From Pseudidiomarina aestuarii (lineage in GTDB: Bacteria > Pseudomonadota > Gammaproteobacteria > Enterobacterales > Alteromonadaceae): a stretch of DNA of 64,000 bases. Positions 48,233-58,489 of the stretch are shown here, piece after piece (the first letter of the stretch is position 1; the number at the start of each line of letters is the position of its first letter). The notes below the pieces were generated by a model. It saw only the letters and a list, made by a program, of their open reading frames with translations, made no database searches and was not told the DNA's origin. The position numbers were made by a program, and so were the translations under genes. The stretch covers positions 1,736,001 through 1,800,000 of the forward strand of contig NZ_PIPR01000001.1 in NCBI RefSeq assembly GCF_003987355.1, in the 5' to 3' direction.

Positions 48233-49680
48233 GAACGCCAGAAGGTTGGTGTCAATAGAACCAGAATAGTGAACACTTCCAGACGCCCAAATAGCATGGC
48301 AATAATGAGTAGCCACTTAGCAGCGTCTGGAATTGATTCGTAGTTTGCAGCAACTTCACCCAAGCCTGGACCTAAGTTATTCAAGCAAGCTGCAGTGGCA
48401 GAAAACGCCGTGATGTCGTCTAAACCAGTAGCCAACAACCCCAGCATGATCACCACAAACACCAGAGCATAAGCGGCGAAGAAGCCCCAAACGGCTTCGA
48501 CAATTCGCGGTGGCAGCACTCGGTCACCGAGTTTCACGGAAAACACACCGGCTGGATGCACTAGGCGATGCAATTCACGCATACCTTGACGATATAACAA
48601 GACCACGCGCACCACTTTCAAACCACCCGCAGTCGAACTCGCGCAGCCACCAATGAAACTGGCAAAGATTAGTAATATCGGCAAGAACAATGGCCACGCG
48701 GAGAAATCAGTCGTCGCGAAGCCTGCTGTGGTGCTGATAGATACGGATTGAAACAAAGCTTGATTAAACGCGGTGCCGGTATCGGCAAAAATCTTATGCG
48801 TCAGGACTGTGGCAAATACAATGAATAGTAATGCAAGTTGAATGAGCAAGAATGCGCGAACTTCAGGGTCGACAAAGTAACTACGCAACGTACGGCCTGT
48901 AATCGCTGCGTAATGTACCGCGAAATTCAGTGAAGATAAGAGCAAGAACACAACGCAGATGATATTAATCGTGGAGCTACCAAAATAGCCCATGCTGGCA
49001 TCGTAAGTACTAAAGCCGCCCACGGCTATGGTTGAAAATGAATGGCTGACCGCATCAAACCAATTCATACCAGCTATTTTGTATGCAACGGCACACGCAA
49101 CGGTTAAAGCCACATAGATGTACCACAGATGCTTAGCGGTGTCGGCGATACGCGGGGTCATTTTAGCGTCTTTTAACGGCCCTGGTATTTCAGCGCGATA
49201 CAACTGCATACCACCGATGCCGAGCATTGGCAGAATGGCGACGGCCAGCACGATAATACCCATACCACCTAACCATTGGAGTTGCTGGCGATAATACAGC
49301 ACGCTGTGGGGTAAATGCTCAATACCGGTAAGAATCGTAGCACCGGTAGTAGTTAATCCCGAGAATGACTCAAATGCTGCATCGGTAATGGATAATGGGA
49401 CTTCTTCGGTAAATAGGAAGGGGAGAACACCGACAGCGCCGAGCACCGTCCAAAAGAGAACCGTCAACAAAAAGCCATCACGGGCTTTCAGGTCCGAGCG
49501 TTCACTGCGATTGGGATACCAGACCATAAAGCCAATAAATATGGACACGGCAAAGGCGAGCATAAAGGCTACACCACCGCCATCTTCATAGATAAGCGCA
49601 ATAGCTGCTGGGGGCAATAAGGTGATACTGAACAAACAAATCAGTAGCCCTAATATGCGAAGAATGCCGCGAAAATGCAC
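48229..49680 (-). CDS. trkH: Trk potassium-uptake channel TrkH
   Basis: A 483-residue polytopic membrane protein with four pore-loop repeats typical of TrkH/KtrB. The selectivity-filter regions include [33 protein letters not shown] and LNNLGPGLG. It imports potassium with TrkA. It is transcribed with yigZ and slt on the minus strand and meets trkA tail to tail. Confidence 0.96.
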   Translation of the reverse strand: MHFRGILRILGLLICLFSITLLPPAAIALIYEDGGGVAFMLAFAVSIFIGFMVWYPNRSERSDLKARDGFLLTVLFWTVLGAVGVLPFLFTEEVPLSITDAAFESFSGLTTTGATILTGIEHLPHSVLYYRQQLQWLGGMGIIVLAVAILPMLGIGGMQLYRAEIPGPLKDAKMTPRIADTAKHLWYIYVALTVACAVAYKIAGMNWFDAVSHSFSTIAVGGFSTYDASMGYFGSSTINIICVVFLLLSSLNFAVHYAAITGRTLRSYFVDPEVRAFLLIQLALLFIVFATVLTHKIFADTGTAFNQALFQSVSISTTAGFATTDFSAWPLFLPILLIFASFIGGCASSTAGGLKVVRVVLLYRQGMRELHRLVHPAGVFSVKLGDRVLPPRIVEAVWGFFAAYALVFVVIMLGLLATGLDDITAFSATAACLNNLGPGLGEVAANYESIPDAAKWLLIIAMLFGRLEVFTILVLLTPTFWRS

Positions 49681-49692
49681 CGCGTGTCCTCT

Positions 49693-50310
49693 TTATTTTT
49701 GTTGTTGGCTCTGCAGGATGACTCGTCCCTGCGTCGCATTTTTGAGTTCACTTGCCAAAGTATGTTGGGTTTCCGCTATAACCTCAAGCGAAAGCCTGAT
49801 CCGCTCACCAAATTGTTGCTCTTCAACCGTTACATCAAAGCGTTCGAGTAAATGCTGAACCGCTTTTTGATCTGCATAAGCGTAGTCGATAATAGCTTGA
49901 TTGCGAATCAATTTTTCTGCTTTTGGTAAAATGTCGAGCGTCTCTACCAAACCTTGAGTATACGCTCGCTGTAACCCACCTGTACCCAGCTTCACGCCGC
50001 CAAAATAGCGCACTACAATAGCGGACACATTGCCCAGCTCGCTGGCTAACAAGACATTCAACATGGGCCGCCCAGCGGTACCACTAGGTTCGCCGTCATC
50101 ACTCATGGCGTAGGTTTGACTGGCATCAGGCGCCCCATAAATAGCCGCACTACAATAATGACTGGCACCTGGCCACCGCGCCTGACAGTCCAGAAGATGT
50201 TGCTTACAGTCGGCCGCCGACTGCACAGGAGCGACTGACGTAATGAAGCGGCTATTCTTCACTATCAATTCAGATTCAGCTGCTTGCGCTGGAACCCAGT
50301 ATTTTTGCAT
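49693..50310 (-). CDS. yigZ: YigZ/IMPACT family protein
   Basis: A 205-residue UPF0029 protein. The N-terminal domain has SRFITSVAPV, ARWPGASHYCSAAIYG and DDGEPSGTAGRPML, followed by VVRYFGGVKLGTGGL, all highly typical. The C-terminal part is a small ferredoxin-like domain. The role is unclear, perhaps translation-related through analogy with eukaryotic IMPACT. It shares one base with the slt stop and lies 12 bp before trkH. Confidence 0.94.
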   Translation of the reverse strand: MQKYWVPAQAAESELIVKNSRFITSVAPVQSAADCKQHLLDCQARWPGASHYCSAAIYGAPDASQTYAMSDDGEPSGTAGRPMLNVLLASELGNVSAIVVRYFGGVKLGTGGLQRAYTQGLVETLDILPKAEKLIRNQAIIDYAYADQKAVQHLLERFDVTVEEQQFGERIRLSLEVIAETQHTLASELKNATQGRVILQSQQQK

Positions 50311-52304
50311 TAATCGCGACCTGCGCCCGCTTTGCTGATTTGCATGGCAGCAACTTGAGGGAAAATAGCCTCGTCATTGTCTTGCCGCAGAGTTCGGTAG
50401 ATTTGTTGATAGACCAACACATTCTTCACGTAGTCGCGAGTTTCCTTGAAAGGAATCGTTTCTATCCAGCGATCGGCGTCGATAGGATCATCTGGAAGCC
50501 ATTCAAACACCCGATATATACCGGCATTATAGGCTGCTGTGCCAAGCATCCAGTTGTTGCCGAGGCGCCCCTTTAACTCTGCCAGATACTGCGTACCCAA
50601 GCGCACATTGGTCGGCGCATGATGGAGTTCAGAAACCGACAGTGACTTACGCTCAAGGTAACGCGCGGTACTCGGTAATATTTGCATCAGTCCGTGCGCG
50701 CCAGCACCGGACGCAGCATCATGTCGGAACGCACTCTCGCGACGCGAGATCGCAAGCGCCCAGTTGATATCAATTCCGACTCGATCGGCATAATTCTGAT
50801 GGATATCTAAGTAGGCTTCAGGGAAACGCAGCTCCACCGCGTCGAATTCACCCAATTGACCTAAGGTATAGATTACTTGGTCGTGCCAGCCCCACTGATC
50901 AGCTAATACCGCCATCGCAATTTGTTCGCGACCGGACAGGTGTCCGAGCAAACTGAACCATTCGCGCCGAGCATCGATATAGCGCTGCATCTGCAAGAAT
51001 TCATAGGCACGCTGAACGGCTGGGAGATTCCGTACTGAAGCGATTTCGTCCGCACTGAGATCGACAGGCTCCGCAGCAAGTGAGAACGGCGTTTGTAGCC
51101 GCGCGGCTGCCATAAATCCGTAGTAATTGCGCTGTGCAGCAAGCTTTTGGTAGCGCGCTTTCGCTTGCTCTTCTTGCCCTAACTCTGCTGCTGCGCGGGC
51201 TGCCCAATATTGCCATTCGGGTTGTTCTGCTGTGACTACGGCTGATTGGGTGAAATCCAGAAGTGCCTGCCACTGCCCTTCACGAACCCAATCGCCAAGT
51301 TGCCACTGTAATGTTTGGTCAGTGTGCTCACTGGCATCGAGTCGTGCCAGCCAAGCGCCAGCGTATTTGTGATCTTTAGAACTCAATGCTACCGCAAATC
51401 GCTGCTCGAGAAAGGACCATTGTTCTTCCGACAAGGTGACATGTTTCGGTAACTGTTCGATGAACCTGAGTGCTCGATCCGGATCGCGCCAAATCAATCG
51501 GCTAAACCCATAGGTCACAATTTGGGCTTCGTGGCCCGGATGTTTTCCGGCTAAATAATCGAATCGAGTGACCTGCGAAGGGTCACGACGAACACGGTGA
51601 TAATGTTCGGCCAAATAGCCCATATCTTTGGGCAAGAGCCCACCTAAATAGGGGACTAGCGTATGTTTACCATCTTCAGCAGCAAGTTGTAGTCGCGCCC
51701 AAACTTTATCGGTGGAGCGTTGCCCTGCATCGGCCCATTGCTTCAATAAAGAATCACAAGCTTTCGGCAGTGATGAGCCGGTCAACCACAATTGATCGAC
51801 AGCGCGATAAAGGGCATCAGTCGGGATTAGCTTGAGGTCATGTTGATAACGCAAGTACCGACATTGATTTTCGGTAGAGCCCGGCGCCTTAAAATCACGA
51901 ACAAACCGCTGCTTTTCACCTTTGCGAGCGAGGTAATCAAGCCACGGTTGGCGCAACTGCCAATCCATTGGGCTGTCACGATAAGCTTCGAGGAAGGCTA
52001 ACACTCGGTCTTCGTTAGCGAGGTAACCCACTTGCTGTAATCGAGTTAGCTCCAAATACGGAACCAGTGGATAGTCGCCGAGTTGGTCGAGGAGTTGTTG
52101 ATATTCCGCCAAGCGCCCGCGCTTTGCCGCATACTCGGCTTGCACGAACCATTCCCGCTGCTGCTCGCGCTGCGGAAATTCAGCTCGGATTGGATCTTTA
52201 ATTCTAGGCTCCGCTACCGCAATTGAACTTACAAGACTCAAAGCCGTACTAACAAGCGATACCATGAGGAGCGTACGACCGAAAACAACTGGATGCTTCT
52301 GCAT
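50310..52304 (-). CDS. slt: soluble lytic murein transglycosylase
   Basis: A 664-residue periplasmic enzyme started at the ATG 52304, which gives a signal peptide ending AVA; a TTG further upstream is rejected. A superhelical U-domain (about 30-440) and linker lead to the lysozyme-like catalytic domain with the Glu in SRRESAFR, then GAHGLMQILPSTA and LGTQYLAEL. It cleaves peptidoglycan glycan strands, leaving anhydromuramic ends. It shares its upstream region with fadBA. Confidence 0.93.
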   Translation of the reverse strand: MQKHPVVFGRTLLMVSLVSTALSLVSSIAVAEPRIKDPIRAEFPQREQQREWFVQAEYAAKRGRLAEYQQLLDQLGDYPLVPYLELTRLQQVGYLANEDRVLAFLEAYRDSPMDWQLRQPWLDYLARKGEKQRFVRDFKAPGSTENQCRYLRYQHDLKLIPTDALYRAVDQLWLTGSSLPKACDSLLKQWADAGQRSTDKVWARLQLAAEDGKHTLVPYLGGLLPKDMGYLAEHYHRVRRDPSQVTRFDYLAGKHPGHEAQIVTYGFSRLIWRDPDRALRFIEQLPKHVTLSEEQWSFLEQRFAVALSSKDHKYAGAWLARLDASEHTDQTLQWQLGDWVREGQWQALLDFTQSAVVTAEQPEWQYWAARAAAELGQEEQAKARYQKLAAQRNYYGFMAAARLQTPFSLAAEPVDLSADEIASVRNLPAVQRAYEFLQMQRYIDARREWFSLLGHLSGREQIAMAVLADQWGWHDQVIYTLGQLGEFDAVELRFPEAYLDIHQNYADRVGIDINWALAISRRESAFRHDAASGAGAHGLMQILPSTARYLERKSLSVSELHHAPTNVRLGTQYLAELKGRLGNNWMLGTAAYNAGIYRVFEWLPDDPIDADRWIETIPFKETRDYVKNVLVYQQIYRTLRQDNDEAIFPQVAAMQISKAGAGRD

Positions 52305-52308
52305 AACT

Positions 52309-52326
52309 TTCAAACGCTCGTTTAAA
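52309..52326. promoter_or_regulatory. PsrA-type palindrome upstream of fadBA
   Basis: TTCAAAC-GCTC-GTTTAAA is one base off a perfect palindrome and fits the fatty-acid regulator PsrA pattern CAAAC-N4-GTTTG. It lies 95 bp before fadB and 4 bp before the slt start codon. Confidence 0.45.
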
Positions 52327-52420
52327 AAATCATTGAAAAATTGACCTATTCGGGCCAAACTCTGTCAAACCTTTAGAACAGCATAGCCGAAAGCAATCTG
52401 AGAATCAGTAGGAGAACAAT

Positions 52421-54562
52421 ATGATTTATCAGGGTGATAGCATTCGGGTCGACTTTATCGAAGACGGCATCGCGGATTTGCAATTCGCGGCGGCCGGTTC
52501 GGTTAATAAGTTTGACCAGAAAACCTTGGAAGAATTCAGTAATGCGCTGACAGCGCTTGCGAACACCAAAGATTTACGCGGTGTGATTGTCACCAGTAGC
52601 AAACCAACCTTTATTGTTGGTGCCGACATTACCGAATTTCTAACGCTTTTTGCCGACCTTGAGCAAACCAAGAAATGGGTTGCCATGGCCTCGCGGGTCT
52701 TCGATCAACTTGAAGATCTGCCAGTACCTACTGTTGCTGCCGTAACCGGCTTCGCTTTGGGCGGTGGGTGTGAAGCGACCCTCGCCTGTGACTACCGTGT
52801 TGCTGACACTACTGCAACTATTGGCCTACCAGAAGTGAAGTTGGGTTTAATCCCAGGGTTTGGTGGCACCATGCGTTTACCGCGCATCATTGGTCCAGAC
52901 AACGCTCTTGAGTGCATCACCACGGGCAAAAATAATCGTGCCGATGACGCATTGAAGCTTGGTTTAGTCGACTCCGTTGTGGCACCAGAGAAACTCCGTG
53001 ATGCCGCTTTAGCCATTGCTAAACAAGCGGCTGACGGTGACTTGAATTGGCAGGCGAAGCGCCAGCCAAAACTCGAGCCGTTAAAAGCCAACGATACCGA
53101 ATTAACGATGACGTTTGTCACCGCAAAAGCGATGGTCGCAGCCAAAGCGGGTAAACACTACCCTGCTCCTCATGCAGCTATCAAAGCCATTGAGCAAGGT
53201 GCACGCCACCATCGTGAAGAAGCCCTGAATGCTGAAAATGAAGCGTTTGTTGGCTTGACGCAGACTGATGCCTGCCGCGCGCAAGTCGGTATCTTCATGG
53301 CGGACCAAATGGTCAAAGGTAAAGCTAAGAAAGCTGCCAAAGTTGCGACTAAGGAAATTAAGCGCGCTGCCGTTCTTGGTGCGGGCATTATGGGTGGCGG
53401 TATTGCTTACCAGTCTGCCTATAAAGGCGTTCCTGTCGTCATGAAAGATATTCGCCAAGATGCTCTTGATTTAGGTATGAACGAGGCGAGCAAAATTCTC
53501 GGGAAGCTGGTCCAGCGCGGCAAAGTTGACCATAAGAAAATGGCGCAGGTATTGTCATCGATTACCCCCACGTTGCTTGATGAGAGCGTGAAGGATGTCG
53601 ATATTGTGGTTGAAGCTGTGGTTGAAAATCCGGATGTAAAAGGCAAAGTTCTGGCACAGATGGAAAGTGTGGTCGATGCGGACACGATTATCGTTTCGAA
53701 CACGTCAACTATCTCGATTGACCGCCTCGCGAAAAACTTGAAAGACCCATCGCGTTTCTGCGGCATGCACTTCTTTAACCCAGTGCACAAAATGCCATTG
53801 GTTGAAGTCATTCGTGGCGAAAAAACGTCTGATGAAACTGTTGCTGCAGTGGTTGCTTATGCGTCGCGCATGGGTAAAACCGCTATTGTTGTCAACGACT
53901 GCCCAGGCTTTTTGGTCAACCGCGTCTTGTTCCCATACCTAGCTGGCTTCGCTGGCATAGTTGACGAAGGCGTCGACTTTGCCGGTATCGATAAGGTCAT
54001 GGAGCGTCAGTATGGTTGGCCCATGGGTCCAGCGTATCTGTCAGACGTAGTCGGCATTGATACTGCAGACCACTGTACCGTGGTCATGGCAGACGGCTTC
54101 CCATCACGGATGCCTCGTGGTGAAAACAGCGCGATTGCGAAATTGGCAGCTGCCGAACGCTACGGTCAGAAGAATGGCAAAGGCTTCTACAATTATGGTG
54201 TGGACAAGAAAGGTCGCCCCACCAAAGAGAAAGCCCCAGAAGTTTACGAAACGCTTGGAATCAGTGGTAAAGAGCTCAGCGCCGACGAAATTATTGCGCG
54301 CTGCATGGTACCAATGGTCAATGAATGCGTGCGTTGCCTTGAAGAAGGTATCGTCGCTTCTGCTGCCGAATGCGATATGTCGCTGCTGTACGGTCTTGGC
54401 TTCCCGCCATTCCGTGGTGGTCCATTCCGGTATCTCGAGACCATGGGCTTAGCCAAATTCGTTGAATTAGCCGATAGTTATGCGCACTTAGGTGAAATGT
54501 ATCAAGTGACCGATGGCTTACGCGAAATGGCGAAGTCAGGTAAATCGTACCTTGCGGGCTAA
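52421..54562 (+). CDS. fadB: fatty-acid oxidation complex, alpha subunit
   Basis: A 713-residue bifunctional protein. The N-terminal enoyl-CoA hydratase/isomerase domain (about 1-190) has [26 protein letters not shown] and [14 protein letters not shown]. The C-terminal 3-hydroxyacyl-CoA dehydrogenase domains (about 310-713) have [10 protein letters not shown] (NAD site) and [15 protein letters not shown]. It forms the soluble beta-oxidation complex with FadA, 21 bp downstream. Confidence 0.97.
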   Translation: MIYQGDSIRVDFIEDGIADLQFAAAGSVNKFDQKTLEEFSNALTALANTKDLRGVIVTSSKPTFIVGADITEFLTLFADLEQTKKWVAMASRVFDQLEDLPVPTVAAVTGFALGGGCEATLACDYRVADTTATIGLPEVKLGLIPGFGGTMRLPRIIGPDNALECITTGKNNRADDALKLGLVDSVVAPEKLRDAALAIAKQAADGDLNWQAKRQPKLEPLKANDTELTMTFVTAKAMVAAKAGKHYPAPHAAIKAIEQGARHHREEALNAENEAFVGLTQTDACRAQVGIFMADQMVKGKAKKAAKVATKEIKRAAVLGAGIMGGGIAYQSAYKGVPVVMKDIRQDALDLGMNEASKILGKLVQRGKVDHKKMAQVLSSITPTLLDESVKDVDIVVEAVVENPDVKGKVLAQMESVVDADTIIVSNTSTISIDRLAKNLKDPSRFCGMHFFNPVHKMPLVEVIRGEKTSDETVAAVVAYASRMGKTAIVVNDCPGFLVNRVLFPYLAGFAGIVDEGVDFAGIDKVMERQYGWPMGPAYLSDVVGIDTADHCTVVMADGFPSRMPRGENSAIAKLAAAERYGQKNGKGFYNYGVDKKGRPTKEKAPEVYETLGISGKELSADEIIARCMVPMVNECVRCLEEGIVASAAECDMSLLYGLGFPPFRGGPFRYLETMGLAKFVELADSYAHLGEMYQVTDGLREMAKSGKSYLAG

Positions 54563-55747
<1,185 letters not shown>

Positions 55748-55754
55748 TTCCTCG

Positions 55755-55836
55755 AGTAAACAGTGAATGGTGAACAGGTAATAGGAAAACAGAGTAAGTG
55801 GGTCTTCTGTTCTCTATTTACCGTTCACTGGTCACT
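55755..55836. repeat. heptamer-array inverted repeat, copy 2 (GTGAAC type)
   Basis: The left arm from 55755 has five heptamers (AGTAAAC, AGTGAAT, then GGTGAAC and two degenerate units). The right arm ends at 55836 and reads, on the minus strand, AGTGACC, AGTGAAC, then GGTAAAT, AGAGAAC. It directly abuts copy 3. Confidence 0.7.
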
Positions 55837-55957
55837 CGCTACTGGCTATTGGTTACTCGTTACTGGAAGAGCTCAGAATTGGGCTCTTTTTATGTCTGGC
55901 TACTAGAAAATCTCGATCTAAGCACTTCTAGTAGCCAATAACTAATAGCTAATAGCG
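55837..55957. repeat. heptamer-array inverted repeat, copy 3, enclosing a terminator
   Basis: The left arm 55837-55869 and the right arm 55925-55957 are both 33 nt and match at 26 positions when inverted. Each has four heptamers of type NGYTAYT (left: CGCTACT, GGCTATT, then GGTTACT, CGTTACT). CTTTC follows the outer CG. The fadBA terminator lies between the arms. Confidence 0.75.
55868..55891 (+). terminator. fadBA terminator inside the repeat
   Basis: AGAGCTC/GGGCTCT form a 7-bp stem with one G-U pair and a 6-base loop, followed by TTTT. Confidence 0.65.
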
Positions 55958-55976
55958 CTTTCAGTCTTTTCCTCAA

Positions 55977-56006
55977 ATATTCCTTCCTATTCCTGAATAT
56001 TCCTGT
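55977..56006. promoter_or_regulatory. three TATTCCT repeats at exact 10-bp spacing
   Basis: TATTCCT starts at 55978, 55988 and 55998, that is, on one face of the helix, 64-90 bp before the membrane HTH gene. It is a candidate operator, perhaps for autoregulation. The rest of the 321-bp gap is filled by repeat copies 2 and 3. Confidence 0.45.
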
Positions 56007-56068
56007 TTTTATGTCTCTAAGAATAGCCAAGACTAAACTGGAATAATCAACCAGAAGGAATGGAAGCA

Positions 56069-56788
56069 ATGACCCTTGGTGAACTCCTCAAAGAAAAACG
56101 TATCGAACTGGATCGCAGTCAGGCAGAACTCGCTGAACAGATGGGAATTGAACAATCGTATCTATCCAAGCTCGAGAGCGACCGCTCACTACCCTCGACG
56201 GAAATTCTGAATGCTTGGCTCGGCGCTCTGGATATCACACTAGAATTTGTCATCGCCCAGTTTGACCCCAGTTATGTGCAAGGCCGACTCCGACAGATAC
56301 CCAGCGTAGATGCCTATCTGCGTGAGCAAACCTCATCCCATCATCGCCATCGCCGCTCATGGTTATTGACGTGTAGTCTACTGGTCGCACTCTCCGTGCC
56401 CCTTTTCTATCTCGGCTACACCAAGCTTCTATTCCCGGAGCAAGCCTACCAATACATCTCCCCCGGAATTCTATTACCAGGAGACAACCCAAATTTATTT
56501 AAGAATTGGCGGGAAATGCATTATATGCACGATGAAGTCATCGAGATGCAAAAGGAGATGGCAAAACGAGAAAATCCTGACACCTTAATATTGCCTGAAA
56601 ATCGCGGCATACAATTCACAATTCCAGCAAAAGAAGCAAATAACCCAGACTTTCAGCGCACTTATTACCGTTCTGGTAATGTTGAACAAATAAGGCCGAT
56701 CAATGGCATTCTGCAAGCTCTCGGCTTATTTCTGTTCGTCGGCGGAATTATCAGCATCGCAATCGAACGCCGCTTTTTCGCCAAATGA
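56069..56788 (+). CDS. membrane-anchored XRE-family regulator
   Basis: A 239-residue protein from the ATG 56069; an upstream in-frame ATG at 56060 lies too close to its AGAAGGA. The N-terminal Cro/CI HTH (about 5-62) has SQAELAEQMGIEQSYLSKLES. A transmembrane helix lies at about 96-116, followed by a periplasmic segment of about 95 residues with no domain known to me and a second helix (about 213-230). A cytoplasmic DNA-binding head on a membrane sensor suggests a one-component regulator. It stands alone between heptamer repeats. Confidence 0.85.
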   Translation: MTLGELLKEKRIELDRSQAELAEQMGIEQSYLSKLESDRSLPSTEILNAWLGALDITLEFVIAQFDPSYVQGRLRQIPSVDAYLREQTSSHHRHRRSWLLTCSLLVALSVPLFYLGYTKLLFPEQAYQYISPGILLPGDNPNLFKNWREMHYMHDEVIEMQKEMAKRENPDTLILPENRGIQFTIPAKEANNPDFQRTYYRSGNVEQIRPINGILQALGLFLFVGGIISIAIERRFFAK

Positions 56789-56807
56789 AGCTACTAGCTA
56801 AAACATT

Positions 56808-56896
56808 AAAAGCGTAAGTGGTTACTGGCTATTGGTTACTGGAAAATACAGATCGGGTTTTGCGAGTAACTAGTAGCCAATAGCCAATAGCGTTTT
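56808..56896. repeat. heptamer-array inverted repeat, copy 4
   Basis: It begins AAAAGCG (56808). The left arm is 56813-56842. The right arm 56863-56892 has AGTAACT (56865), AGTAGCC (56872), AATAGCC (56879) and AATAGCG (56886), and ends in TTTT. The 20-bp centre has no terminator. Confidence 0.75.
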
Positions 56897-56905
56897 CGGA
56901 GTTGG

Positions 56906-57157
56906 TTACTGCTTCCGGATGAGGTAACGATAAGGAGCAGCAGACGTCTCCGCCGCTAACAGCTCATGATCCATAAAGCGGCAGAAGCTTGGAATATCAC
57001 GCGTGGTGGCTGGGTCGTCAGCAACGACTTCTAGCACATCACCCACTTGCAGCTTACGAATAGCGACACGCACCAGCATCACCGGCTCTGGACAACGCAA
57101 GCCGAGCGTATCCAACGTTGAAGCTATATCTTGTTTCGGTAAGGTGCTGTCGCTCAT
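56906..57157 (-). CDS. tusA: sulfur carrier protein TusA
   Basis: An 83-residue protein started at the ATG 57157, after GAGGCGAG. The CPxP motif CPEP holds the sulfur-carrying Cys22, and the small alpha/beta fold ends in YRYLIRKQ. TusA accepts sulfur from IscS and passes it on for 2-thiouridine in tRNA. It is the only gene between two oppositely oriented repeat copies. Confidence 0.94.
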   Translation of the reverse strand: MSDSTLPKQDIASTLDTLGLRCPEPVMLVRVAIRKLQVGDVLEVVADDPATTRDIPSFCRFMDHELLAAETSAAPYRYLIRKQ

Positions 57158-57179
57158 CTCGCCTCGATCCAACTAGAAA

Positions 57180-57266
57180 CACGCTACTAGCTATTGGCTA
57201 CTAGTTACTCGCAAACCACGATTGGCTCTTGTCTAGTAGCTAATATCCAGCAGCCAGTCACGCTTT
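57180..57266. repeat. heptamer-array inverted repeat, copy 5
   Basis: The left arm is CGCTACT (57182), AGCTATT (57189), GGCTACT (57196) and AGTTACT (57203). The right arm 57232-57262 is more degenerate and ends CGCTTTT. The left arm plus the following CGCAAA is an inverted near-copy of the right arm of copy 4. Confidence 0.75.
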
Positions 57267-57273
57267 TAGTTAT

Positions 57274-57753
57274 TTACAGGTACTTCTGCCAGAATTCTGC
57301 TTTGCCCATCGATGCGTCGAGTTGATAAGGTTTAAAGCCGAATTTTTCGTAGGCCAGTTTCGCTGGTTCGTTGCCTTGTAGAACCTCGAGTGTGAGCTTC
57401 ACGCAGCCACGGAATTCCGCCAGCGTTGCCACTTCATTGAGAAGCCGCTTAGCAATACCTTTGCCACGATGAGACTCGATAACAGCAATATCATGGATGT
57501 TCATGACTGGACGCGCGGCAAAGGTGGAAAACCCTTCAACGCAGTTGGCAATGCCAACTGGCTCGCCGTCATCAAATGCCAGAATTGAGAACACGTAGTC
57601 TCGCTTCGCCATTTCATCGACTAGATTTTCTTTGGTTGTTTCCGGAAGCGCTTCGCCGCCGCCCATGGGGTCACGTGCGTAATCGTCGAGCATGGCAACA
57701 ACAGCTTGGCGATGCTTCGGGTTTTGATAATCAGCTAAAGTAATTTCTAACAT
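57274..57753 (-). CDS. GNAT-family N-acetyltransferase
   Basis: A 159-residue acetyltransferase. The acetyl-CoA loop SHRGKGIAKRLL (near 95) and the downstream NEVATLAEF-type helix, with ALAYEKFGFKPY-like motif B (AKLAYEKFGFKPYQ), are clear. The substrate is unknown. The ATG at 57753 is preferred over a TTG 6 bp upstream, though no strong ribosome site is seen. Confidence 0.88.
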   Translation of the reverse strand: MLEITLADYQNPKHRQAVVAMLDDYARDPMGGGEALPETTKENLVDEMAKRDYVFSILAFDDGEPVGIANCVEGFSTFAARPVMNIHDIAVIESHRGKGIAKRLLNEVATLAEFRGCVKLTLEVLQGNEPAKLAYEKFGFKPYQLDASMGKAEFWQKYL

Positions 57754-57798
57754 AAGCAATGTTTCGAGTTCTCGTTAGTTATACGAATAATGGCTTTC

Positions 57799-58413
57799 TC
57801 ACAGTGAGAAATTACGCATTTCCCTGCACACAGGTTCGTAACAATGGCAGTCCACACGATGGTCGTTCACCATGCCTACCGCTTGCATAAATGCGTAACA
57901 AATAGTCGTGCCGACAAAATTGAAGCCCGCCTTTTTTAACGCTTTGGCCATGCTATCAGAAACCGCATCTGATGTCGGTATGTCATGCCCCTGTCGAGCG
58001 AAAATACGCGGCGTTCCATCGCTAAATTGCCATAAGAACTCGGCAAAATCCTGCCCTTTCTCTTGCATGGCAAGATACGCTCGAGCATTGCGAAAGATCG
58101 ATTCTATTTTCAGACGATTACGGACGATGCCTGCATTTTCCATCAATTCCAGCTTGTACGACTCGGGTAACTCGACAATTCGCTCGGGAACAAAGTCGGC
58201 AAAAGCGCGTTGATAGTTCGCTTGTTTCTTGAGGATTGTGATCCAGCTCAAACCAGCTTGCTGACCATCAAGACAGAGCTTTTCAAAGAGTTCGCGAGAG
58301 TCGGCAACCGGCCGCCCCCACACCTCATCGTGATAAGCCACATATTGCGGGTCAGAGCCACACCAACTGCAGCGGGTCTTGTTATCGTGGTCGTTGGGTT
58401 TTGTCATTTGCAT
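57799..58413 (-). CDS. tag: DNA-3-methyladenine glycosylase I
   Basis: A 204-residue base-excision-repair enzyme that removes 3-methyladenine. The zinc site starts with CSWCGSDP and ends with [12 protein letters not shown] His/Cys residues (DCHCYE). [25 protein letters not shown] and [16 protein letters not shown] are typical. AGGA precedes the ATG. It diverges from glyQ. Confidence 0.95.
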   Translation of the reverse strand: MQMTKPNDHDNKTRCSWCGSDPQYVAYHDEVWGRPVADSRELFEKLCLDGQQAGLSWITILKKQANYQRAFADFVPERIVELPESYKLELMENAGIVRNRLKIESIFRNARAYLAMQEKGQDFAEFLWQFSDGTPRIFARQGHDIPTSDAVSDSMAKALKKAGFNFVGTTICYAFMQAVGMVNDHRVDCHCYEPVCREMRNFSL

Positions 58414-58443
58414 GGTATCCTGTAACCGAGCGTCAACACAGGG

Positions 58444-58449
58444 TATAAT
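58444..58449 (+). promoter_or_regulatory. -10 box of glyQS
   Basis: TATAAT lies 40 bp before the glyQ start; only a weak -35 (TGTAAC) stands at 17 bp. Confidence 0.55.
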
Positions 58450-58489
58450 TTACGCCACTTTATTAGAAAAAACAGCGCGAGATCACCGC

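Noticed and set aside
56808-57266. tusA as cargo of a composite transposon bounded by the repeats.
   Set aside because: No transposase or target duplication is seen. tusA is a core gene in a normal position, and the repeats occur elsewhere without cargo.
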